The position numbers and the translations under genes are program-made. From a virus, in IMG/VR virus record IMGVR_UViG_3300017757_000141, positions 1 through 24,966 of that record: a DNA stretch of 24,966 nucleotides; one strand, given 5' to 3'. Under the pieces are notes generated by a model. That model had not been told where the DNA came from. It saw only the letters and a list, made by a program, of their open reading frames with translations, and did no database searches. Each line of letters opens with the position of its first letter. The first letter of the stretch is position 1. Of the stretch, positions 1-8,565 are shown piece after piece.

Positions 1-1470
1 AAAAAGTTTACACGTAAGAAGATGAGAGAACGTGAGGAGCAAGATGATATGGAAGGACTGGATACTACTATAGATTGGAAAAATACAGGTGATAATAGTT
101 ATGATGGTGAAAAGCTTTCTCTATTAGTACATGATGAGTCTGGCAAGTGGGAGAGACCTGATAATATAAAAAATAATTGGAGAGTTACGAAAACTTGTTT
201 AAGGCTAGGTAGTAGAATTATAGGTAAGTGCATGATGGGATCTACTTCCAATGCGTTAGACAAAGGAGGTGATAATTTTAAAAACTTATATAACAACTCA
301 GATGTTAAAAAAAGAAACCGCAATGGACAGACTAAGTCAGGATTATATTCTTTGTTTATCCCTATGGAGTGGAACTACGAAGGATTTATTGACGAATATG
401 GACAACCCGTGTTTAATACTCCTAAACAAGAAGCATTTGATCCACAAGGAGTAGAGATAGATTACGGAGTTATAGATCATTGGAATAATGAAGCGGATGG
501 CTTAAAAGATGACCAAGACGCTTTAAATGAATTTTACCGCCAGTTTCCTAGAACAGAAGAACACGCTTTTAGAGATGAGACCGGTAATAGCTTATTTAAC
601 CTAGTAAAAATATATGAGCAAATAGATTACAACGAGGGAAATAGAAACTCATCTGTATTAACAATAGGTAACTTTCAATGGACAAATGGAGTTAAGGATA
701 CTCAAGTAGCGTTTAACCCAGACCCAAACGGTAGATTTAGCGTAAGCTGGGTTCCTGGTTTAAAATTACAAAATAACGTTATATTAAAAAATGGCGTAAA
801 ATATCCAGGAAACGAACACATGGGAGCATTTGGATGTGACTCGTACGATATATCAGGAACAGTTGATGGTACTGGATCAAAAGGAGCTTTACATGGTTTA
901 ACTAAATTCTCTATGGAAGATGCTCCAGCTAATACTTTCTTTTTAGAATACATAGCTAGGCCTCAAACTGCGGACATATTTTTTGAAGATGTTTTAATGG
1001 CACTAGTTTTTTACGGCATGCCACTATTAGCAGAGAATAATAAACCAAGACTATTATACTATTTAAGAAGAAGAGGATACAGAGCGTTTAGTATGAACAG
1101 GCCAGATAAAATTTGGAATAAACTATCAGTTGCAGAAAAAGAAGTAGGTGGAATACCAAACTCAAGCGAAGATATAAAACAATCTCACGCTGCCGCAATT
1201 GAAATGTATATCAATGACCACGTTGGCTTACTTCGAGATGGCACTTATGGCGCAATGTATTTTAACGAGACGTTAAACGATTGGTCAAAGTTTGATATAA
1301 ACAAAAGAACAAAGCATGATGCTTCAATAAGTTCTGGCTTAGCAGTAATGGCCTGTAACAGACACTTGTATAGACCAAACCCAGAAATACAAAAAACACC
1401 AGTTAACCTCACAATAAATAAATACAATAACAAAGGATTTGAATCAACAATAATAAAAAATAAAATATGA
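1..1470 (+). CDS. terL: Terminase large subunit, C-terminal part (5' end outside window)
   Basis: DNA-packaging motor and nuclease. The frame is open from base 1, so the gene starts upstream; the ATG at 22 is internal. Counting from that ATG, a Walker B segment with the catalytic Asp-Glu pair (LLVHDESGKW, about residues 35-43) is followed by a motif-III-like stretch ending GSTSNA (about 73-78). A FPRTEEHAF sequence (175-183), typical of the end of the ATPase domain, follows. The nuclease part has a probable first metal Asp in GCDSYD (271-276) and a probable last one in HDASISSGLAVMA (432-444), where terminases often carry an Asp-Ala plus small hydrophobics. The Walker A segment is missing because it lies outside the window. 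The stop overlaps the portal start as ATGA (1467-1470), suggesting coupled translation. TerL identity is strong; exact catalytic residues are inferred. Confidence 0.9.
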   Translation, partial: KKFTRKKMREREEQDDMEGLDTTIDWKNTGDNSYDGEKLSLLVHDESGKWERPDNIKNNWRVTKTCLRLGSRIIGKCMMGSTSNALDKGGDNFKNLYNNSDVKKRNRNGQTKSGLYSLFIPMEWNYEGFIDEYGQPVFNTPKQEAFDPQGVEIDYGVIDHWNNEADGLKDDQDALNEFYRQFPRTEEHAFRDETGNSLFNLVKIYEQIDYNEGNRNSSVLTIGNFQWTNGVKDTQVAFNPDPNGRFSVSWVPGLKLQNNVILKNGVKYPGNEHMGAFGCDSYDISGTVDGTGSKGALHGLTKFSMEDAPANTFFLEYIARPQTADIFFEDVLMALVFYGMPLLAENNKPRLLYYLRRRGYRAFSMNRPDKIWNKLSVAEKEVGGIPNSSEDIKQSHAAAIEMYINDHVGLLRDGTYGAMYFNETLNDWSKFDINKRTKHDASISSGLAVMACNRHLYRPNPEIQKTPVNLTINKYNNKGFESTIIKNKI

Positions 1471-3872
1471 GAGACTCTCACGTTAATTTTCCCTCTCAAG
1501 CAGTTAGTGATTTAGAAAAGCTAAGTGACGAGTATGGTTTAAAAGTTGCTAAAGCAATAAAGCAAGAATGGTTTACGGATACTACAAGTAGATTTAATAA
1601 CAATCTTAATAGCTTTCACAAACTTAGATTATATGCCAGGGGAGAACAGCCTATACAAAAATACAAAAATGAATTATCAATAAATGGTGATCTATCTTAT
1701 TTAAACTTAGATTGGAAACCTGTTCCAATAGTGCCAAAGTTTGTTGATATCGTTGTTAATGGCATGTCACAAAGAAGTTACGAAATAAACGCTTTTTCAC
1801 AAGACCCAGCTGGTGTAAGCAAGAGAACTGAGTATATGGAATCCGTGCTTAGAGATATGAGGACAAGAGAGTTTAACGATGCTGCTAAATCTAGTTTTGA
1901 TATTGATTTATATGAAAATGATAAAGAAACGCTACCTGACTCAGAAGAGGAATTAAAATTGCACATGCAGCTCAACTACAAGCAATCTGTAGAAATAGCA
2001 GAAGAACAAGCTATAAACGTGTTAATGCAAAACAGCGACTACGATTTAGTAAGAAGAAGATGTCTGTATGATTTAACAACAATAGGTATAGCATCTACAA
2101 AAACCACATTTGACTGGCATGATGGTGCAAAATTAGAATATGTAGATCCAGCTAATTTGGTTTATTCACATACTGAATCGCCATACTTTGATGATATATA
2201 TTATGTTGGAGAGATTAAAGAAATACCTATAAACGAATTAGCTGCTGAGTTTGAACACTTAACAGAATCTGAAATAGAAGAAATAGTTAAAAAATCTGGA
2301 ACTCCATTTGATGGATATAATTCTAGAAAAGTAACTAGTGATAAAAACAAAGTTCAAGTTTTGTATTTTAATTATAAAACTCACATGAATGATGTTTATA
2401 AACTAAAAAAGTTAGCTACTGGAGGTGAGAAGGTTATTGAAAAAGATGATACGTTTAATCCACCAATAGAGAACATGGAAGGAGATTTTAGCAAATTAGA
2501 AAGAGTTGTTGAGTGTTTATATGAGGGCGTTTATCTTCCAGGTTGTAATAAACTTTTAAAATGGGGAATGGCTGACAACATGATGAGATCAGACTCTGAT
2601 TTTGGTACAGTTAAAATGAACTACCAAATTGTTGCGCCTAGAATCTACGAAGGTAGAATAGAATCACTAGTCGGTAGAATAACAGGCTTTGCTGATATGA
2701 TTCAATTAACTCATTTAAAGTTGCAACAAGTAATGGCACGTATGGTACCAGATGGTGTTTATTTAGATGCTGATGGTTTAGCTGAAATAGATCTTGGCAA
2801 CGGAACAAACTACAGTCCGCAAGAAGCTTTAAACATGTTTTTCCAAACTGGTTCTGTTATTGGTAGAAGCTTCACATCTGAAGGAGACATGAATCCTGGG
2901 AAAATTCCAATTCAACAAATACAAAATGGCTCTGGAGGAAACAAAATACAAAGTCTTATCACCACGTATAACTATTATATGCAGATGATAAGAGATACAA
3001 CTGGGCTTAACGAAGCTAGAGATGCTAGTACTCCAGATAAAAACGCTTTAGTTGGTATTCAAAAGCTAGCAGCGGCTAATTCTAACACGGCGACAAGACA
3101 TGTGCTTCAATCAATGCTATACTTAACAGCTAGAGGAGCGGAGTGTTTATCTTTACGTATATCAGATATTGTAGAATACTCTCCAACAAGAGACGCTTTT
3201 GTTAATGCTATAGGTGCTCACAACGTGGCAGTGCTAGAAGAGATAAAAAACTTACACTTATATGATTTTGGTATATTTATAGAACTAATGCCAGATGATG
3301 AAGAAAAACAATTGTTAGAAAATAACATACAGATGGCTCTACAACAACAAACGTTAGACCTAGATGATGTTATAGACTTAAGAAATGTTAGAAACGTAAA
3401 ACTAGCCAACCAGTTGCTTAAGGTTAAAAGAAAAAAGAAAATGGAAAGAGATCAGGCTATGCAGCAGCAAAACATCCAAGCTCAAGCTCAAGCTAATACT
3501 CAGCAGCAACAAGCCTCGGCTCAAATGGAGGTTCAAAAAAATCAAGCAAAAACACAGTCTGAAATTCAATTAGAACAAACAAGAAGTCAATTAAAAACTC
3601 AATACTTGCAAGATGAAATTGTAGCTAAAAAAGAACTAATGCAGTTTGAGTTTGAGTTAAACTCTAGAATGAAAGAAATGGAAATGTCGGTTAAATCTCA
3701 GGACAACGCGATGAGTGAAAACAGAAAAGACCAGAGAGTTGATAGGCAAGCTGGTCACCAAAAACAAATGATACAACAAAGAAAACAGGGTGAACCCACT
3801 AAAAAATTCGAATCTTCAGGTAATGATATAGTTACAGGAGGTGCTAACATGAGTGGTTCTCTTAATATTTAA
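1467..3872 (+). CDS. Portal protein (P22-type, with long C-terminal coiled coil)
   Basis: Dodecameric ring at one capsid vertex through which TerL drives DNA and on which the tail is built. It lies directly after terL and overlaps it by four bases. The 801-residue length fits the large portals of the P22 group (P22 gp1 is 725). Near the N-terminus is RLYARGEQPIQKYKN (about 54-68), then LDWKPVPIVPKFVDIVVNGM (81-100), a helix-turn pattern often seen in podovirus portals. Residues about 652-775 are almost only Gln, Lys, Glu and Ala with a predicted coiled coil, which would suit the barrel that P22-like portals extend into the head. The start is fixed by the ATGA overlap; no Shine-Dalgarno sequence is present. 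A short CAAGCT triple repeat (3477-3494) encodes part of the Gln-Ala run. Confidence 0.85.
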   Translation: MRDSHVNFPSQAVSDLEKLSDEYGLKVAKAIKQEWFTDTTSRFNNNLNSFHKLRLYARGEQPIQKYKNELSINGDLSYLNLDWKPVPIVPKFVDIVVNGMSQRSYEINAFSQDPAGVSKRTEYMESVLRDMRTREFNDAAKSSFDIDLYENDKETLPDSEEELKLHMQLNYKQSVEIAEEQAINVLMQNSDYDLVRRRCLYDLTTIGIASTKTTFDWHDGAKLEYVDPANLVYSHTESPYFDDIYYVGEIKEIPINELAAEFEHLTESEIEEIVKKSGTPFDGYNSRKVTSDKNKVQVLYFNYKTHMNDVYKLKKLATGGEKVIEKDDTFNPPIENMEGDFSKLERVVECLYEGVYLPGCNKLLKWGMADNMMRSDSDFGTVKMNYQIVAPRIYEGRIESLVGRITGFADMIQLTHLKLQQVMARMVPDGVYLDADGLAEIDLGNGTNYSPQEALNMFFQTGSVIGRSFTSEGDMNPGKIPIQQIQNGSGGNKIQSLITTYNYYMQMIRDTTGLNEARDASTPDKNALVGIQKLAAANSNTATRHVLQSMLYLTARGAECLSLRISDIVEYSPTRDAFVNAIGAHNVAVLEEIKNLHLYDFGIFIELMPDDEEKQLLENNIQMALQQQTLDLDDVIDLRNVRNVKLANQLLKVKRKKKMERDQAMQQQNIQAQAQANTQQQQASAQMEVQKNQAKTQSEIQLEQTRSQLKTQYLQDEIVAKKELMQFEFELNSRMKEMEMSVKSQDNAMSENRKDQRVDRQAGHQKQMIQQRKQGEPTKKFESSGNDIVTGGANMSGSLNI
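3477..3494 (+). repeat. Short tandem hexamer, (CAAGCT)x3, inside the portal gene
   Basis: Three in-register copies of CAAGCT encode Gln-Ala dipeptides in the portal's coiled-coil tail. Such units can change copy number by replication slippage without breaking the frame. It is probably a by-product of Gln/Ala-rich coding. Confidence 0.5.
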
Positions 3873-3891
3873 TATTTTATAAAATTTTATT

Positions 3892-5085
3892 ATGACAGAA
3901 GAAAACAAAGAAGTTGTTGAAGAAACAACAGAACAACCAATTGAAGAGGTTGTAGAAAATAAAGCGGACCAACCGCGAGACGAAAAAGGACAATTTAAAT
4001 CTAAATTCGAAAGCGATGGAGATGATAGCGTTTTAAAAGTAGATTTAAGTAAACCTCCACCTAACCAAGAGGTAGATCAAGGTGACGTGGTAGCAGAAAA
4101 TAATACTGAAGAAACAAAAGTAGATAATGCTACTCAAGAAGACACTCCGGTCATTGAGGAAATAACAGTAGAAGATTTAAAAGAACAAGAAACTGTAGAA
4201 GAAAAAATAGAAGAAGCTATAGTTGAATCTATAGAGACTGGAAAACCATTACCAGAAAATATACAAAAGCTTGTAAATTTTATGGATGAGACAGGCGGTG
4301 ATTTAAAAGATTACGTTAACTTAAATAGAGATGTAGAGAAAATGGACGACTCCGAAATACTAGATGAGTATTATAGAGAAACAAAATCTCATTTGTCTCC
4401 AGAAGAAAGATCGTACTTACTAGAAGACTCATTTGGAATAAACGAAGATGTTGACGACGAAAGAGCGGTACGAATGAAAAAAATAGCCCTCAAGGAGCAA
4501 GTTGCCGAGGCTAAAGCCCACCTGGACGGGCAAAAGTCCAAATACTACGAAGAAATTAAAGCTGGGTCAAAGTTGACTCAAGAACAACAACAAGCTATTG
4601 ACTTCTTTAGTAGATATAATAAGCAGTCTGAGGAACAGGAAAAATTGTCTGAAGAAACAAAGAATCGTTTTACTCAAAAAACCAATAATCTTTTCAATGA
4701 AAAATTCAAAGGTTTTGAATACAATGTTGGAGATAAAAAATACAGGTTTAATGTTAAAGACGTTGAAGGTGTAAAAACGGCGCAAAGTGATATTAATAAT
4801 TTTATCAACAAGTTTGTTGGTGAAGACAAAACTAGTATTGAAGACGCGGCGGGTTATCACAAATCTTTATACACAGCTATGAATGCTGATAGAATTGCTA
4901 GTCATTTCTATGAACAAGGAAAAGCTGATGCTATAAAAAATCGTGTGGCTAGAGACAAGAATATAAATACTGAGCCTCGTAAGACTCACGGCGAAACTAA
5001 AGCAGGTGGTGTTACTTATAAAATTTTAGGTAATAACGCTGATGGTCTCGCTAATAGATCATTTAAAATTCGAAAGAAAAATTAA
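3892..5085 (+). CDS. Probable capsid scaffolding protein
   Basis: A 397-residue acidic, Glu/Lys-rich protein placed between portal and major capsid genes, where P22-like phages carry their scaffold. The first 130 residues are low-complexity and very acidic. PRDEKGQFKSKFE (28-40) is a short basic/acidic motif that I associate with the N-terminus of phage scaffold-like proteins. The rest is predicted helical, with coiled-coil stretches around 195-255. No protease triad is evident, so a scaffold is likelier than a scaffold-protease fusion. Residues about 200-220 are encoded by an unusually G+C-rich patch (4487-4549). The start follows a 19-base all-A/T leader that lacks a Shine-Dalgarno sequence. 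The function rests on position and composition, not on a recognised fold. Confidence 0.65.
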   Translation: MTEENKEVVEETTEQPIEEVVENKADQPRDEKGQFKSKFESDGDDSVLKVDLSKPPPNQEVDQGDVVAENNTEETKVDNATQEDTPVIEEITVEDLKEQETVEEKIEEAIVESIETGKPLPENIQKLVNFMDETGGDLKDYVNLNRDVEKMDDSEILDEYYRETKSHLSPEERSYLLEDSFGINEDVDDERAVRMKKIALKEQVAEAKAHLDGQKSKYYEEIKAGSKLTQEQQQAIDFFSRYNKQSEEQEKLSEETKNRFTQKTNNLFNEKFKGFEYNVGDKKYRFNVKDVEGVKTAQSDINNFINKFVGEDKTSIEDAAGYHKSLYTAMNADRIASHFYEQGKADAIKNRVARDKNINTEPRKTHGETKAGGVTYKILGNNADGLANRSFKIRKKN

Positions 5086-5103
5086 CTTTAAAATATATTA
5101 ATT

Positions 5104-6573
5104 ATGGCAATTACAAGTTTTGGGGGTTCTACTCCCGGTATGGCAGCTGCTCCACAGAAGCAAACTCTCGTACAAAACTACATAGACTTCACAAGCGGAG
5201 CCGGTAACGACTGGTCTCAGCAATACCTGCCTGACTTAATGGCTCAAGAAGCTGAGGTTTACGGAAAACGTACTATCTCAGGTTTTTTAGCTCAAGTCGG
5301 TGCTGAAGAAGGAATGAGTGCAGATCAAGTTATTTGGTCTGAACAAGGTAGATTACATTTAGCTTACATAGCTAAGTGGGTATCTTCAGGTATTATTCAA
5401 ATAGAAAAGGACATCGATGGCAATGCTCTTGCAGCTCAAGACGCTCACGGTATTAGAGTAGGTGATACAGTATTAGTATCTTCTGCTACTAAAACAGTAA
5501 GAGGTTACGTAAACACAGTTGCTGCTGGTGCTAACCAAATTACAGTTTTACCTTATTCAGGAGCTGCATTAGACGCTGCTTCATTAGGTACTCCTGGTAC
5601 AGACCCTGAAAAGCTAAGAGTATTAGTTTACGGTTCTGAAGCTGTAAAAGGAACACTTGGTAAAGCTGGCGCTAACAAGCCTAGATTCAAATCACTATCT
5701 AACAAACCAATCATTTTAAAAGACAAGTATGAGATTTCAGGATCTGATGCCGCTCAAATTGGTTGGGTTGAGATAACTGGTGAAGACGGGCAAAATGGTT
5801 ACTACTGGTATCTAAAAGCAGAAGGTGAAACTAGATCAAGATTTGGCGACTACTTAGAGATGTCAATGGTTGAATCTGAAAAAGCTGACACGCTTTCTGC
5901 AATACATGACAATCCTATTTATGCTGCGGGTGGTACTCATCCAGCTACTAGTCCTGGTACTGAAGGTTTATTTTCAGCTATTGAGACTAGAGGTCACGTA
6001 TCAACTGGTGTATCTGGTATTAACGCTGCTACTGATTTAGCAGAGTTTGATGCTATGTTAGCTAAGTTTGACGAAAACGGTGCTATTGAAGAAAATATGA
6101 TGTTTATTGATAGAGCTACAAGCTTAGCAATGGATGATATGTTAGCTTCAATGAATTCTTACGGAGCTGGTGGTACTTCTTATGGAGTATTCGACAACTC
6201 AGAAGATATGGCACTTAACTTAGGTTTCTCAGGATTTAGACGAGGTTCTTATGACTTCTACAAATCTGACTGGAAATACTTAAATGACAAAGGAACTCGT
6301 GGTGCATTAAACGATACTGTTAACGCTATTAGAGGTGTTATGGTACCAGCTGGTGTAACTTCAGTTTATGATGAGTCATTAGGTAAAAACCTAAAGCGAC
6401 CATTCTTACACGTAAGATACAGAGCTTCTCAAACAGAAAGTAGAAAAATGAAAACTTGGACTACTGGTTCTGTTGGAGCCGTTACTTCCGATCTTGATGC
6501 AATGGAGATGCATTTCTTATCTGAGAGATGTTTAGTTGTACAAGGAGCAAATAACTTTATGTTATTGAAGTAA
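5104..6573 (+). CDS. Major capsid protein
   Basis: Main shell protein, presumably with the HK97 fold common to tailed phages. It follows portal and scaffold, is 489 residues long, lacks long charged tracts, and shows the regular codon choice (many GGT, GCT, ACT) expected of a highly made protein. Residues about 114-152 (DTVLVSS ... ITVLPYSG) look like a small beta-domain inserted in the shell fold. FIDRATSLAMDDML (about 338-351) and GFRRGSYDFYKSDW (about 380-393) resemble the central-helix and surface segments of capsid proteins, but I cannot assign a subfamily. It is followed 11 bases later by an intrinsic terminator, which would end transcripts after this gene. The start has an A/T leader (TTAATT) directly before the ATG. 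The head role is strongly supported by synteny. Confidence 0.82.
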   Translation: MAITSFGGSTPGMAAAPQKQTLVQNYIDFTSGAGNDWSQQYLPDLMAQEAEVYGKRTISGFLAQVGAEEGMSADQVIWSEQGRLHLAYIAKWVSSGIIQIEKDIDGNALAAQDAHGIRVGDTVLVSSATKTVRGYVNTVAAGANQITVLPYSGAALDAASLGTPGTDPEKLRVLVYGSEAVKGTLGKAGANKPRFKSLSNKPIILKDKYEISGSDAAQIGWVEITGEDGQNGYYWYLKAEGETRSRFGDYLEMSMVESEKADTLSAIHDNPIYAAGGTHPATSPGTEGLFSAIETRGHVSTGVSGINAATDLAEFDAMLAKFDENGAIEENMMFIDRATSLAMDDMLASMNSYGAGGTSYGVFDNSEDMALNLGFSGFRRGSYDFYKSDWKYLNDKGTRGALNDTVNAIRGVMVPAGVTSVYDESLGKNLKRPFLHVRYRASQTESRKMKTWTTGSVGAVTSDLDAMEMHFLSERCLVVQGANNFMLLK

Positions 6574-6584
6574 GACTATTTATT

Positions 6585-6618
6585 TATAAGGGCGGTCTAG
6601 TATCGCCCTTATATTTTT
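6585..6618 (+). terminator. Rho-independent terminator after the capsid gene
   Basis: TATAAGGGCG (6585-6594) pairs perfectly with CGCCCTTATA (6604-6613): a 10-bp stem with a 9-base loop, followed at once by five T residues (6614-6618). It starts 11 bases after the capsid stop codon. It is the G+C-richest intergenic sequence in the window. Confidence 0.88.
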
Positions 6619-6642
6619 ATTAATTATATTATATATTATATT

Positions 6643-7473
6643 ATGGCAAAGAAAAAAGAAACAATTAAGGTTGAAGAACCTGTAATTGAAGAAACGGTTG
6701 TTGTTGAACAACCTAAGGTTGAAGCTCCTAAGGTAAAAGCTAAACCAACTAACACTTGGGAAATAAAAGACAGACAGTATTTTTTAACAGGAGGTAAAAC
6801 CCCTTTGAGTTATAGCGTTAAAAGTGCTAATATACATTGGTTCGACGAAGAAAAAGGTTATGAAAGAGAATTAAAATATTGCTCTAACCAAAGAACATCG
6901 TTTGTCGATGAGATGAAAGGTGACCAAAGATTAGAACATATAACGTTTAGAAGTGGTAGTTTGTATGTACCTAAAGAAAAAACAGTACTACAAAAACTAC
7001 TATCACTTTATCACCCTCATAGGAACTCTTTGTATATAGAATATAAACCTACTGAGATAGCTGAATCGCAAATAGACGTATTGGAAATGGAGATAGAGGC
7101 TTTAAATGCAGCACAATCCGTAGACATAGATATGGCCGAAGCTATAATGAGAGTAGAGAAAGGATCTGAGGTATCTAACATGAGTTCTAAGGAGCTTAAA
7201 CGAGATTTACTATTATATGCTAAGAAAAATCCTCGTCTGTTCTTAGAGTTAGTTAATGACGAAAACGTTCAGCTTAGAAACTTTGGTATTAAGGCTACTG
7301 AGTTAGGAGTTATAAAACTGTCAAGTGATCAACGGTATTTTATATGGGCTTCTACAGATAGAAAGCTTATGACCGTTCCGTTTGATGAACACCCATACAC
7401 AGCATTAGCACATTGGTTTAAAACCGATGAAGGTATGGAAATTTATTCTAATATAGAAAAAAGAATAAACTAG
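6643..7473 (+). CDS. Conserved-looking phage protein of unknown function between capsid and adaptor genes
   Basis: I do not recognise a characterised family. The 276-residue protein begins with a flexible charged arm rich in Lys, Glu, Val and Pro (1-36). A compact domain follows, with many aromatics (YFLTGG 46-51, IHWFDEEKGY 64-73, FRSGSLYVP 102-110). Next comes a helical stretch, 136-206, that includes KELKRDLLLYAKKNPRLFLEL (183-203). It ends in a small beta-like part (RYFIWASTDRKLMTVPF, 231-247) and a final helix. It sits alone between two intrinsic terminators, so it may be expressed as a separate or attenuated unit. No membrane segment or signal peptide is seen. Position suggests a minor head or head-completion protein, but a DNA-binding or regulatory role is equally possible. 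Confidence 0.7.
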   Translation: MAKKKETIKVEEPVIEETVVVEQPKVEAPKVKAKPTNTWEIKDRQYFLTGGKTPLSYSVKSANIHWFDEEKGYERELKYCSNQRTSFVDEMKGDQRLEHITFRSGSLYVPKEKTVLQKLLSLYHPHRNSLYIEYKPTEIAESQIDVLEMEIEALNAAQSVDIDMAEAIMRVEKGSEVSNMSSKELKRDLLLYAKKNPRLFLELVNDENVQLRNFGIKATELGVIKLSSDQRYFIWASTDRKLMTVPFDEHPYTALAHWFKTDEGMEIYSNIEKRIN

Positions 7474-7494
7474 TTAGTTCAAACTAATAAAACT

Positions 7495-7522
7495 ATAGCC
7501 ACCTTAACGGGTGGCTATTTTT
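7495..7522 (+). terminator. Rho-independent terminator after the 276-residue gene
   Basis: ATAGCCACC (7495-7503) pairs with GGTGGCTAT (7510-7518): a 9-bp perfect stem with a 6-base loop, then TTTT (7519-7522) and further T-rich sequence. It begins 22 bases after the stop codon of the preceding gene. Confidence 0.87.
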
Positions 7523-7549
7523 ATTTAGATGCTAACCTTTCGCTTTATT

Positions 7550-7563
7550 ATGTAACTATAATA
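7550..7563 (+). promoter_or_regulatory. Candidate promoter or leader element, copy 1 (ATGTAACTATAATA)
   Basis: This 14-base sequence is repeated exactly at 20944-20957, in another intergenic gap. It contains TATAAT (7557-7562), a good -10-like hexamer. It lies just after a terminator and 18 bases before the next start codon, where a restart promoter would be useful. No convincing -35 element or Bacteroidetes -33 TTTG is seen at the proper distance, so the call is tentative. Confidence 0.3.
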
Positions 7564-7580
7564 TTATAAAATATTAATTT

Positions 7581-7739
7581 ATGAAATCAAAAGGACTCGG
7601 AGATACGATAGAAAAATTCACAACGTTTACTGGTATAAAATCATTTGCCCAAATGACAGCTAGGGCTGCAGGTAAAAAAGATTGTGGTTGCAATAAAAGA
7701 AAAGAAGCATTAAATAAAATGTTTCCATATAAAAAATAA
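7581..7739 (+). CDS. Small 52-residue phage protein with a Cys-Gly-Cys motif
   Basis: A short gene between the second terminator and the adaptor genes, ending five bases before the next start. It translates to 52 residues. The N-terminus (KGLGDTIEKFTTFTGIKSFA) looks like an amphipathic helix. Then come CGC (35-37) and a basic C-terminus, RKEALNKMFPYKK (40-52). This pattern of a 'GLGDxI' start, a Cys-Gly-Cys centre and an 'LNxxFPYK' end resembles small proteins I have seen in structural modules of Bacteroidetes phages, but no function is known to me. The two close Cys might bind a metal with partner residues or another subunit. Coding is supported by good spacing, the typical A/T leader, and a protein-like composition that ends cleanly. 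Alternative: a small head-tail or regulatory factor. Confidence 0.72.
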   Translation: MKSKGLGDTIEKFTTFTGIKSFAQMTARAAGKKDCGCNKRKEALNKMFPYKK

Positions 7740-7744
7740 TAACT

Positions 7745-8563
7745 ATGGTAAATGTAGACAATGTATATCAAAAGGTTTTAGCTTTAGCAAACAAAGAGCA
7801 GAGAGGTTATATAACACCTCAAGAGTTTAACTTATTTGCTAGCAAAGCTCAAATGGAAATAATGAATGATTATTTTTTTAAAATAAGGACAGCACATTTA
7901 AAGCCAAAAAATCTTTCTGAATCATTTGATGATATTGAAATTTTAAAAGAAAAATTAAACTACTTAAGAAAAGTAACAACTGGAAACTCAAACGGTAATG
8001 GATCTGAAGCAACTTCTGATTTTTCTATACCGTACACAAAGTATAGATTTTTTCAATCAGCATCAGCTGATCTTTATAAAATAGGTTCTATAATTTATGC
8101 GGGAGATGATGGTGACGGAATGGAAAAAGGAACTGAGATAGTTGAAGTCGATAGACCCACTCTTAGTCATATGCTTAGAGTGCCTCTAATGCTACCAACT
8201 CACGATAATCCAGTTTATTTCGTGGAAGAAACCGATTCGCCTAATAGTGCTATTACTACAGCATCTTCTTCTGTTATAAACATAAGAGTTTATCCTAGTG
8301 CTTCTGCAAGTCAATATGCATCAGTTCAGATAAAAATGGAATACTACCGTAGACCTAAAGAACCTAACTGGGGCTACGTTGTAGTTAATCAAAAACCACT
8401 GTACAACTTTAATACAAGTAGAGATTTTGAACTACACCCAATGGAAGAAGAGAATATAGTTAACAAAATATTATCGCTAGCTGGTATAGCTTTAGAAAAA
8501 CCTCAACTTCCACAAACTACGTTAGCATTAAATCAACAAACGAAACAAGAACAAAATAGTTAA
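7745..8563 (+). CDS. Probable head-tail adaptor / head-completion protein
   Basis: A 272-residue protein without a membrane segment. Its N-terminus is helical and contains NKEQRGYITPQEFNLFASKA (about 16-35), a motif common at the start of structural proteins in marine Bacteroidetes-type phages. The middle has mixed beta sequence with tyrosine-rich segments. The C-terminus holds YYRRPKEPNWGYVV (about 200-213) and a DFELHPMEEENIVNKIL helix (about 228-244), resembling the end of adaptor-like proteins that contact portal and tail. It ends in a Gln/Thr-rich tail. It sits two bases upstream of another adaptor-like gene and upstream of the nozzle gene, as expected of head-tail junction proteins. The specific role is inferred from order. 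Confidence 0.65.
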   Translation: MVNVDNVYQKVLALANKEQRGYITPQEFNLFASKAQMEIMNDYFFKIRTAHLKPKNLSESFDDIEILKEKLNYLRKVTTGNSNGNGSEATSDFSIPYTKYRFFQSASADLYKIGSIIYAGDDGDGMEKGTEIVEVDRPTLSHMLRVPLMLPTHDNPVYFVEETDSPNSAITTASSSVINIRVYPSASASQYASVQIKMEYYRRPKEPNWGYVVVNQKPLYNFNTSRDFELHPMEEENIVNKILSLAGIALEKPQLPQTTLALNQQTKQEQNS

Positions 8564-8565
8564 TT

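Noticed and set aside
22-24. ATG at 22 as the start of the terminase gene
   Set aside because: The frame is open through base 1, the Walker B motif comes only about 36 residues later, and Walker A is absent, so the real start is upstream of the window.
3874-3885. ATTTTATAAAAT perfect palindrome between portal and scaffold genes
   Set aside because: It is all A/T with no loop or U-tract arrangement of a terminator; such palindromes are expected by chance in A/T leaders.
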